A stretch of 29,002 nt of DNA from NCBI GenBank assembly GCA_036555035.1, contig DATBMB010000196.1, positions 1-29,002 of the forward strand. Reading direction: 5' to 3'. This document shows, in pieces, positions 1 through 5,805 of this stretch. The position numbers and the translations under genes were made by a program. The notes below the pieces were generated by a model. That model made no database searches. It had not been told where the DNA came from and saw nothing but the letters and a program-made list of their open reading frames with translations. Positions within the stretch are counted from its first letter, which is position 1, and each line of letters opens with the position of its first letter. The DNA is from SG8-41 sp036555035 (GTDB taxonomy: Bacteria > Pseudomonadota > Gammaproteobacteria > Burkholderiales > SG8-41).

Positions 1-66
1 AACGGGGGCATGCAGCGACGTGAGGCATATGGCAGCGAACAGGGACGCTCTGACTTTCACGCGCAT
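1..66 (-). CDS. Partial cassette gene: N-terminus of a putative exported protein
   Basis: On the minus strand an ATG at 64-66 opens a frame that stays open to the window edge (22 codons). The residues look like a signal peptide: a basic start (MRVKVR) followed by the hydrophobic run ASLFAAICLTSLHA. It lies just beyond the attC at 168-249, where the gene of the next cassette should begin, about 100 bases inside that cassette. An AAGGA-like ribosome site sits very close to the ATG, so a GTG nine bases upstream is an alternative start. The function cannot be told from this fragment. Confidence 0.45.
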   Translation of the reverse strand, partial: MRVKVRASLFAAICLTSLHAPV

Positions 67-167
67 GTCCTTCACGCCGGAGCTGATGCTTTCGGCTTCT
101 TCCGAAGATGCAATCGTAATGCCCACGTGGCTAGGATGCTCTCACCTCCAGCCTCCGTGTGCGAGAC

Positions 168-249
168 GCATAACGCCTGAGCTCAGCGGCCGGACGACAG
201 CGGCGCGAAGCGACGCTGTTGGACGGTCCGCTGGAGCGACGGGTTGGGC
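168..249 (-). repeat. attC site of the adenylate cyclase cassette
   Basis: Read on the minus strand the site runs from GCCCAAC (243-249) to GTTATGC (168-174). The inner arms can pair with one unpaired base in the first arm (GCTC-C-AGCGG against CCGCTGAGC), the asymmetry that marks attC sites, and a second stem lies in the centre. The distal core differs from the GTTGGGC of the other three sites and is a weaker match to GTTRRRY, so this is the least certain of the four. It follows the cyclase stop codon by about 80 bases. Confidence 0.75.
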
Positions 250-329
250 GTCAGCATAGCTACGTGAAGGTAACTTGCGCAATACGGTCAGCAGCGGTGA
301 ACTCTACAGCGCAACGGACCGCAACTCCG

Positions 330-2084
330 TCAGCGCGGGGTGGGTGGGGCGGCCTTCGCGAATCCCTCAAGAAACCTCTCGATATCCGCCTCTAGAAAGT
401 TCCACCGGCGGAAAACATTCTCGCGAATCCACTCCACTGAGAGTTCAGGGACCTCCGCGGCGTACTTAGACCAGTACTCCCTTGCCGTCTCTATCTCCCC
501 CAGTTGCGCGTATGCCATCACGTACTTGTGGAGTGTCTCCAGCAACTGCTGCCGAGGGTGTTGACGATTGACCTCCAATGCCTTGCGATAAGCCCCCTTC
601 AGATAAAGGTCGTAGAACAGGGTGGAGTGATAGAAACCGGCCGCCGATGCGGCGTTGAGCGCGTGCGCCTTCTCGACCAGCGCTGCGCCCCGCGCCCATT
701 GCCCAGTGAACCCAACCAACATGCCCAGCTGGGCGAAAATATCCGCAGTGTAGGGTGCCAGTTGGAATGCGAGTTCAACCTCTCGCTCGAACAAGTCGAG
801 CTGATGATCGAAGAAATATCCCCAGGCCGCTGTGCGGTGTGCGAAGGCATCAGTGGGATCCAGCTGCGCCGGGCGGATCGTGTCGGCGAGCAACCTCTGG
901 AACGGCTCCGAGGCAGCGTCCTGCCGAAGGGCCCAGCCGCGAAGTCTCAGCCACGCATACTCCTGCTGTGCGCGCGCGTAGCTGGGATCTAACGCAATGG
1001 CCCGTTGCAGCAGATCGCGCATCGCCCAATAGGACTCTTTGGACCCGGCGGGCATAGCGGTCGCCCGCAGCACCAGATCATAAGCTTCAAGGCGTTCGGG
1101 ACTCTTACTCTCGGCAGCGCGCCGCTCCGCGCGGTGCAAGGCACCGCTCATGCCGGTCATCGCCCCGACCACTTTTGCTGTAATCTCGTCCTGAACCGCG
1201 AAAATGTCGGTCATATCCTGGTCGTAGCGCTCGGCCCAGACATGTGCTCCAGTGTCCACGCTGATCAGCTGCGCAGTGATTCTCACTCGGCTTCCCGCCC
1301 TTCGTACGCTCCCCTCAAGCACGTACCGCACGCCTAGTTTGCGGCCGACGGCCGTCACGTCGACCGCCTGCCCCTTGTACTGGAATGTAGTGTTTCTGGC
1401 CAAGACATATAGATCTCGGAACCGGGCGAGCTCCGTGATGATGTCTTCCGTAAGTCCGTCGGTGAAGTAGTCTTCCTTCGGGTCGCCGCTGATGTTGGTA
1501 AACGGCAGCACGGCGATGGCCGGACCGGTCGGCATGGCGAGCGACTGGACGTGACCAGTGGGGATAGGCTCCGGGGCTATTCGGTATGCACGCACTGGCT
1601 TGGGGATGTTCTTCACCGTCTGCTCGCCCATGGAGGTGAAGACGAGCGGCAGCTTGCCTTCCACTTGATCGAAGACGGTCCCCGCGATCCATACCCCGCC
1701 CGGCTCCGACAAGGCCTGGAGCCGGGCCGCGACATTGACGCCGTCTCCGTAGAGCGTCTGGTCTTGCTCGACCACATCGCCGAGATTGACGCCTATCCGA
1801 AAGAGCATGCGGCGCTGCTCCGGAATCGAAGCGTTAAGCCTTGAAATCTCATGTTGCACTTCGGTAGCGCACTTCACCGCCTCGACCGGGCTGACGAACT
1901 CGGCTAGCACGCTGTCGCCGGCCGTATCGATGACTCGCCCCCCGCGAGTCTCGACCGCGGTGCGAAACAGCGCGCGAGACTGATTCAGTGCTGCGACGGT
2001 CGCCTCTTCATCTTGCGCCATTAGCCTTGAGTAACCGACCACGTCAGCGCTAAGAATGGCAGCAAGTTTTCGCTTGGTAGTCAT
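330..2084 (-). CDS. Class III adenylate/guanylate cyclase with TolB-like and TPR regions, carried in an integron cassette
   Basis: This 584-residue protein probably makes cAMP (or cGMP) and couples that to a regulatory C-terminal half. Residues 1-185 are a class III cyclase domain: the first metal Asp is in AAILSADVVGYS (D14), the second in DTAGDSVLAEF, and the transition-state Asn/Arg pair in GVNVAARL. Residues about 187-310 match the TolB-like region found after such cyclases (IAVLPFTNISGDPKEDYF, then YVLEGSVRR). The rest is helical with TPR-like character. No membrane segment is evident, so it should be cytoplasmic. The ATG at 2082-2084 has only a weak ribosome site. The gene fills most of a cassette of about 2 kb bounded by attC sites at 168-249 and 2182-2277, large for a cassette. 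Family architecture is clear; substrate and signal are not. Confidence 0.93.
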   Translation of the reverse strand: MTTKRKLAAILSADVVGYSRLMAQDEEATVAALNQSRALFRTAVETRGGRVIDTAGDSVLAEFVSPVEAVKCATEVQHEISRLNASIPEQRRMLFRIGVNLGDVVEQDQTLYGDGVNVAARLQALSEPGGVWIAGTVFDQVEGKLPLVFTSMGEQTVKNIPKPVRAYRIAPEPIPTGHVQSLAMPTGPAIAVLPFTNISGDPKEDYFTDGLTEDIITELARFRDLYVLARNTTFQYKGQAVDVTAVGRKLGVRYVLEGSVRRAGSRVRITAQLISVDTGAHVWAERYDQDMTDIFAVQDEITAKVVGAMTGMSGALHRAERRAAESKSPERLEAYDLVLRATAMPAGSKESYWAMRDLLQRAIALDPSYARAQQEYAWLRLRGWALRQDAASEPFQRLLADTIRPAQLDPTDAFAHRTAAWGYFFDHQLDLFEREVELAFQLAPYTADIFAQLGMLVGFTGQWARGAALVEKAHALNAASAAGFYHSTLFYDLYLKGAYRKALEVNRQHPRQQLLETLHKYVMAYAQLGEIETAREYWSKYAAEVPELSVEWIRENVFRRWNFLEADIERFLEGFAKAAPPTPR

Positions 2085-2181
2085 TGCTCGATACGAGGAG
2101 GCCGAGGTTCAGGGCGCATTCTGCCTTAGGGCATGAACCTGATCCACACTCGCGACATCCTTGATGCACTGACGCGCTGAC

Positions 2182-2277
2182 GCCCAACGTCGCGGTTGAG
2201 GGGGCGCCGACGACCGAAGGGAGGAGGGAACCGAACAGCAACGCTGTTCGGCGCTCCCCTCGAACCGCTGGTTGGGC
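2182..2277 (-). repeat. attC site of the small secreted-protein cassette
   Basis: On the minus strand it runs from GCCCAAC (2271-2277) to GTTGGGC (2182-2188), 96 bases. The arms GCGGTT-C-GAGGGG and CCCCCTCAACCGC pair with a single extrahelical C, as expected for an attC bottom-strand fold. The centre holds a perfect hairpin (CCGAACAGC / GCTGTTCGG). It separates the stop at 2347 from the cyclase start at 2084. Confidence 0.9.
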
Positions 2278-2346
2278 GGCATTCTCACGCCCGTAGAGCA
2301 CAAGCCCGAGGGCATCGGCCGGCGGAACCTGGGCGATCTGCCGGAT

Positions 2347-2775
2347 TTACGTTGGATCATGGTACGACAAGACAAAAGTCTTCCCATCTTCGCTGTGCAC
2401 TCTCAAGCCATTACTCAAGAATGAGCACAATCGGTCGTCTGACACCAAACCATGTCCCATGTAGCCGAAGAACACAGGGCGTTCATTTCGGAAGGCTTCC
2501 CTCAAGAATTCTGCGGCCGCTTCAGTATCCTTCAGGGACGGGTGATTAGACGCCACGAACGGCAGCCATGAGAACCATGGCACTCTCCGATAGCGAACCT
2601 TCACGTCGAACTCGGGACAGCCTCTCAACAAGGCAGAGCCAGACTCGCTTTGTACGAACCTAATGGCGTAACTGCCATTCGAGCCCGATAACGTCGCTAT
2701 CTTCCCGAAGCGATAGTCACCACCGGCGTACGCAACGCTTGAAAGAAAAGCTAAGCATGCAAGGACAGCGCGCAT
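2347..2775 (-). CDS. Cassette gene for a small exported protein of unknown function
   Basis: The minus-strand ATG at 2773-2775 opens a 142-residue protein. The first 18 residues look like a signal peptide (MRAVLACLAFLSSVAYA), so the mature part (about 124 residues) should be periplasmic or outside the cell. It contains two Cys residues (in RGCPEF and RLCSF) that could form a disulfide, and aromatic patches such as VPWFSWLPF and FFGYMGHG. I recognise no family. A longer frame extends upstream to 2904, but that part crosses the attC at 2787-2864 and is not credible coding sequence. The start lies about 17 bases inside the cassette and the AGAGGA ribosome site is unusually close to the ATG. Proteins like this, without known relatives, are common in integron cassettes. 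Confidence 0.75.
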   Translation of the reverse strand: MRAVLACLAFLSSVAYAGGDYRFGKIATLSGSNGSYAIRFVQSESGSALLRGCPEFDVKVRYRRVPWFSWLPFVASNHPSLKDTEAAAEFLREAFRNERPVFFGYMGHGLVSDDRLCSFLSNGLRVHSEDGKTFVLSYHDPT

Positions 2776-2786
2776 TCCTCTATGCC

Positions 2787-2864
2787 GCCCAACGACCACA
2801 ATCACCGGGCGGCAACAGGCGCCGAAGGCGGCTGTTGGCGCTCCGGTGCATTGTGAGGTTGGGC
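2787..2864 (-). repeat. attC site of the peroxiredoxin cassette
   Basis: The minus-strand cores are GCCCAAC (2858-2864) and GTTGGGC (2787-2793), 78 bases apart overall. The arms CACAAT-G-CACCGG and CCGGTGATTGTG pair with one extrahelical G, and an inner stem rich in CAACAG/CTGTTG fills the centre. The site begins seven bases after the peroxiredoxin stop codon. Confidence 0.92.
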
Positions 2865-2870
2865 AGTGTC

Positions 2871-3452
2871 TCACCCATGTGAGTCGTCGTGGGCCCGGAG
2901 CCAAGCGAGAACATTGGCGGCATTCCCGTCGGGCGGAAACACGGGATAGAAGACGCGCTCAATCACTCCATCAGTTTGCACCCAGGCGAGACGCGCCACA
3001 AGCACGAACCCCGCGACTGACAACGTCGGCAACCTCAATGCGCTCGTCAACTGGAGAGCGTCGTCGCTTAGTACGGGGAAAGACAGATGTAGTCGTTCCG
3101 CCATCTCACGCTGGTACCCCGGTTCCTGAGTGCTCAGGCCGAAGACTTGCACGTCAAGCTTCTTGAAATCGGCCGCGAGGTCACGAAAGCCACACGTTTG
3201 CGGCGTGCAGCCTCGTGCCCCGGGAATCAGGTCCCAGTCAGGCACGAGCGGTGGTTGTCCTGGCTTTCCGGTACGCGGATACGCGAAGACCGCGGCTCGG
3301 CCCTGAACCTTCGCTAGGTCGATCGCCTGTCCCAGCGTGCTAGGAAGAGCGATAGACGGGACCCTCGCACCCATGACATGCGCCGCCCTTCCGTCGTCGA
3401 TTGGAACAGGTAGCCCGGGCGGCAGTTTCAGCAGATCGTGCGTGTCCGTCAC
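2871..3452 (-). CDS. Peroxiredoxin-like (AhpC/TSA, thioredoxin-fold) protein in an integron cassette
   Basis: About 193 residues from a GTG start. The middle shows the AhpC/TSA-type redox site: PRTGKPG, then GARGCTPQTCGFRD with two Cys four residues apart, then VFGLSTQEPGYQREMAERLHL, which matches thiol peroxidases that reduce hydroperoxides in the cytoplasm. The C-terminus has the family-like RVFYPVFPPDGNAANVLAWL. No signal peptide is seen. The start is a choice: a TTG at 3477-3479 would place the initiator on the attC crossover bases themselves, the GTG at 3450-3452 keeps the conserved LPVPIDDG segment, and the ATG at 3369-3371 would remove it. I prefer the GTG. It is the second cassette from attI. 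Function as an oxidant-defence enzyme is inferred from the family. Confidence 0.85.
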   Translation of the reverse strand: MTDTHDLLKLPPGLPVPIDDGRAAHVMGARVPSIALPSTLGQAIDLAKVQGRAAVFAYPRTGKPGQPPLVPDWDLIPGARGCTPQTCGFRDLAADFKKLDVQVFGLSTQEPGYQREMAERLHLSFPVLSDDALQLTSALRLPTLSVAGFVLVARLAWVQTDGVIERVFYPVFPPDGNAANVLAWLRAHDDSHG

Positions 3453-3473
3453 AACCGTCTTCGATCCTCGTCT

Positions 3474-3551
3474 GCCCAACGCCCCGCATCACCTGCCGGC
3501 GGAAGCGGGCGAAGCCCGCTGTAGCCGGTCAGGTGCATGCGGTTGTTGGGC
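3474..3551 (-). repeat. attC site of the TerC cassette
   Basis: The minus-strand cores are GCCCAAC (3545-3551) and GTTGGGC (3474-3480), total 78 bases. The arms GCAT-G-CACCTG and CAGGTGATGC pair with one extrahelical G, and the centre is a strong hairpin (AGCGGGC TTC GCCCGCT). Length and cores match the site at 2787-2864, as is usual within one chromosomal array. Confidence 0.93.
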
Positions 3552-3571
3552 ATCAATCACCAAAGCCTACA

Positions 3572-4555
3572 TCAGACGCGGGTTGCCTCAGATGTCTCCG
3601 GACGTCGAACCAGCAGGCTTGCGACAATGGAAACGGTGAGAACCACAGCGACCATCGCAAGCATCCACAGAATCGGTACCTTGTACACATCCATGATCAG
3701 CATCTTGATTCCGACGAGCGTCACGATCACGGCTAGGCCGTAGCCAATGAGATGAAACCGTTCCGCGATGTCTGCGAGGAGGAAGTACATCGCCCGAAGG
3801 CCCAAGATCGCAAAGGTATTGGCTGTGAATACGATGAAGGGGTCGCTGGTGACGGCGAAAATCGCAGGGATGCTATCGACGGCAAAGATCAGGTCCGAGA
3901 CCTCGACCAGAACCAGCACCAAGAACAACGGAGTAAAGACGCGCCTGCCGCCTTCAAGAACCACAAAGCGCTCGCCGCGGTGAGCTGTAGTCAGCGGGAT
4001 GTGATTCCTTAGCCAGCGCAGCAGCACATTCTCGCTCAGGTCGCCCCTCTGTCCGGTGAAGAGGAACATCTTCACGCCGGTTGCCACCAGGAATAGGCCG
4101 AAAACATAGAAAATCCATGAGAACTGCTGAATCAACAGCGCGCCGAGATAAATCAGCACCGCCCGCATCACGATCGCTCCGACGACTCCCCAGAGCAGGA
4201 CCCGTTTCTGCAACTCGGGCGGGATCGCGAAGTAGGTAAAGATCGTGATCCAGACGAAGACGTTCTCGATCGCAAGCCCCTTCTCGATGAGATAGCCTGT
4301 GGCGTACTCCAGCGTCTTCTGATTGGCAACGCCGGCTCCGAACTGCCCATTCAAGTACCACCAAAACCAGGCGCCGAAGGCAGCCGCAGCAGCGAACCAC
4401 ACGACCGACCACCATGCCGCCTCTTTGACCGAAACCTTGTGGGCGCCCTGAGCGCGGAGCAACAGAAAGTCGATAGCCAGCAGCAGGACGACCAGCAGGC
4501 TAAATCCCAGGTACAAGAGGGGGGTTCCAACGTGAGCGACTTGTGTAACGGCCAT
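3572..4555 (-). CDS. TerC-family integral membrane protein, first cassette of the array
   Basis: A 327-residue polytopic inner-membrane protein of the TerC/Alx family. Relatives are tied to metal-ion homeostasis (manganese export in Alx-like members) and to tellurite resistance. About eight or nine hydrophobic segments are visible. The family's acidic membrane motifs are present: IDFLLL near the start, KGLAIENVFVW in the third segment and VEVSDLIFAVDSIPAIFAVT in the second half. The Asp residues in the last motif are conserved and probably bind metal. Length is typical for the family. The ATG at 4553-4555 lies 35 bases inside the cassette and has no clear ribosome site. Being next to attI, it would receive the strongest expression from any cassette promoter. 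Transported ion not determinable from sequence. Confidence 0.93.
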   Translation of the reverse strand: MAVTQVAHVGTPLLYLGFSLLVVLLLAIDFLLLRAQGAHKVSVKEAAWWSVVWFAAAAAFGAWFWWYLNGQFGAGVANQKTLEYATGYLIEKGLAIENVFVWITIFTYFAIPPELQKRVLLWGVVGAIVMRAVLIYLGALLIQQFSWIFYVFGLFLVATGVKMFLFTGQRGDLSENVLLRWLRNHIPLTTAHRGERFVVLEGGRRVFTPLFLVLVLVEVSDLIFAVDSIPAIFAVTSDPFIVFTANTFAILGLRAMYFLLADIAERFHLIGYGLAVIVTLVGIKMLIMDVYKVPILWMLAMVAVVLTVSIVASLLVRRPETSEATRV

Positions 4556-4583
4556 TGGATTTCAGGAATGTGGTTCCGTTGAT

Positions 4584-4642
4584 GCCCAACGTCAATTGGT
4601 TGATAAATTGGTTGACTATTTAGGTGACAATTTAGTTGACAC
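4584..4642 (-). other. attI-like primary recombination site with four tandem 12-bp repeats
   Basis: The crossover core is GTTGGGC on the minus strand (4584-4590). Directly beside it on the intI side are four tandem 12-bp units, plus strand: CAATTGGTTGAT (4593-4604), AAATTGGTTGAC (4605-4616), TATTTAGGTGAC (4617-4628) and AATTTAGTTGAC (4629-4640). Position and orientation fit an attI site, where integrase binds direct repeats next to the core. The known class 1 attI has two spaced direct repeats; four contiguous ones would be unusual. The stretch is strikingly AT-rich against its surroundings. Confidence 0.75.
4602..4630 (-). promoter_or_regulatory. Possible cassette promoter (Pc) inside the attI repeats
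   Basis: On the minus strand TTGTCA (4625-4630) is followed after 17 bases by TTTATC (4602-4607), pointing into the first cassette. The -35 match is good and the -10 match is weak (three of six). Its place, between intI and the first cassette, is where integrons carry Pc. The motif overlaps the repeats, so the similarity could simply reflect their AT-rich sequence. Confidence 0.3.
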
Positions 4643-4723
4643 TAATAGCATCCCGGCCTTTCCTTCCCTACGCCACTGTCATCCTCACCCACGCTCAATA
4701 CGTTACCCCCCTGAAAATCATGA

Positions 4724-4733
4724 CGCAATTGCG
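4724..4733. promoter_or_regulatory. Perfect 10-bp palindrome in front of the intI ribosome site
   Basis: CGCAATTGCG is a perfect inverted repeat that ends about ten bases before the GGAGGGG ribosome site of intI. It could be a repressor site or a small mRNA hairpin affecting integrase expression. No LexA-type box (CTGT-N8-ACAG) is seen between 4591 and 4753, so the SOS control known for many integrases is not evident here. A chance palindrome cannot be excluded. Confidence 0.3.
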
Positions 4734-4752
4734 CGTCGGAGAGGAGGGGATC

Positions 4753-5805
4753 ATGTCCGAGGACGGAGCAGTGGGGGTGCCGGGCTCGGCCGCTCGGCCC
4801 CGGCTTTTTGACCTCGTCCGCGCGGCGATCCGCCGGCGGCATTACAGCTACCGGACCGAGGAGACCTATCTGCACTGGATCAAGCGCTTCATTGTCTTCT
4901 CCGGCCGGCGGCACCCCCGCGAGCTGGGGGCGCCCGAAGTGACCGCCTTTCTCAACGATCTCGTCGCGCGGCGCCACGTCGCGGCGGCCACGCAGAACCA
5001 GGCCTTGGCGGCATTGCTGTTTCTCTACAAGGAGGTGCTTGCACAACCGCTGCCCTGGCTCGAGTCGCTGGAGCACGCGAAGCAGCCGATCCGACGGCCC
5101 ACCGTGCTCACCGTGGCGGAAACGCAGCAATTGCTGTCCCGCCTGCGCGGCACGAAGTGGCTGATGGCAAGCCTGCTCTATGGCTCCGGGCTGCGGCTGC
5201 GCGAGTGCCTGAAGCTGCGGGTAAAGGATGTGGATTTCGGCTATCGCCAGATTCTCGTGCGCGACGGCAAGGGTGGCAAGGATCGCGTGACGATGCTTCC
5301 CGCCGCGGTCATCGAGCCGCTAGGGGCCCATCTTGCGCGTGTAAAGGTGCTTCACGACATGGACCTCGCGGACGGGTGCGGCGACGTCGAGCTGCCCGAT
5401 GCGATTGCGCGCAAGTATCCGCGCGCGCCGTACGAATGGGGGTGGAAGTTCGTCTTTCCGTCGTACAAGCGCTCGGTCGATCCGCGCTCCGGCGCAATCC
5501 GCCGCCATCATGTGTATGAGAACTTCCTGATTCGCGCGGTGAAGGAGGCCGCCCGTTCGGCCGGCATCACCAAGCACGTGAGTTGCCACACCCTTCGCCA
5601 CTCGTTTGCAACGCACCTGTTGGAGGGTGGCTACGACATCCGCACGGTCCAGGAACTGCTCGGCCACTCGGACGTGTCGACCACGATGATCTACACCCAC
5701 GTGCTGAACAAGGGCGGGCGCGGAGTGAAGAGCCCGCTCGATTCGGGCGGCGTTCCTCCGCCGCCGGCGCTGCGGGAGGTGAGGGCGGAGTACCGGGTTG
5801 CCTAG
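4753..5805 (+). CDS. intI: Integron integrase (IntI-type tyrosine recombinase)
   Basis: A 350-residue site-specific recombinase that inserts and excises cassettes by attI x attC and attC x attC exchange. All catalytic residues are present: R148 (GSGLRLRE), a Lys in DGKGGKDR (173-176), H279 and R282 (CHTLRHS), H305 (GHSD) and nucleophile Y314 (MIYTHVL). The integron-specific insertion lies at about 203-236 (ADGCGDVELPDAIARKYPRA followed by PYEWGWKFVFPS) and separates it from XerC/XerD and phage integrases. The N-terminal SAM-like domain covers about 16-100. I chose the ATG at 4753 because GGAGGGG precedes it by a few bases; an upstream TTG at 4636 lies inside the attI repeats and is implausible. 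No frameshift or stop is seen, so the enzyme should be functional. Its stop interlocks with that of the malonyl-CoA decarboxylase gene. Confidence 0.96.
   Translation: MSEDGAVGVPGSAARPRLFDLVRAAIRRRHYSYRTEETYLHWIKRFIVFSGRRHPRELGAPEVTAFLNDLVARRHVAAATQNQALAALLFLYKEVLAQPLPWLESLEHAKQPIRRPTVLTVAETQQLLSRLRGTKWLMASLLYGSGLRLRECLKLRVKDVDFGYRQILVRDGKGGKDRVTMLPAAVIEPLGAHLARVKVLHDMDLADGCGDVELPDAIARKYPRAPYEWGWKFVFPSYKRSVDPRSGAIRRHHVYENFLIRAVKEAARSAGITKHVSCHTLRHSFATHLLEGGYDIRTVQELLGHSDVSTTMIYTHVLNKGGRGVKSPLDSGGVPPPPALREVRAEYRVA

Larger units (their letters stand above)
1..5805. mobile_element. Chromosomal integron: intI, attI and the proximal cassette array (left end cut by the window)
   Basis: A complete integron-type tyrosine recombinase on the plus strand diverges from a run of minus-strand genes, each followed by an attC-like imperfect palindrome with GCCCAAC/GTTGGGC cores. 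Taking the crossover after the G of each minus-strand GTTRRRY, the cassettes are 3480-4589 (TerC family), 2793-3479 (peroxiredoxin-like), 2188-2792 (unknown secreted protein), 174-2187 (adenylate cyclase) and from 173 leftward (partial). The orientation, with cassettes reading away from attI and intI on the other strand, is the canonical one. No transposase, resistance gene or plasmid gene is visible, and the right side runs straight into a housekeeping gene, so a sedentary chromosomal integron is the best reading. The full array length is unknown. Confidence 0.9.

Noticed and set aside
168..3551. Recurring GCCCAAC/GTTGGGC inverted repeats as transposon ends or a CRISPR-like array
   Set aside because: The spacers are whole genes, the pairs bound short imperfect palindromes rather than elements, and the structure matches attC sites next to an IntI gene.
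4636..4752. N-terminal extension of intI from a TTG at 4636
   Set aside because: It would begin inside the attI repeats, lacks a ribosome site, and adds residues before the conserved N-terminal domain; the ATG at 4753 has a strong ribosome site.
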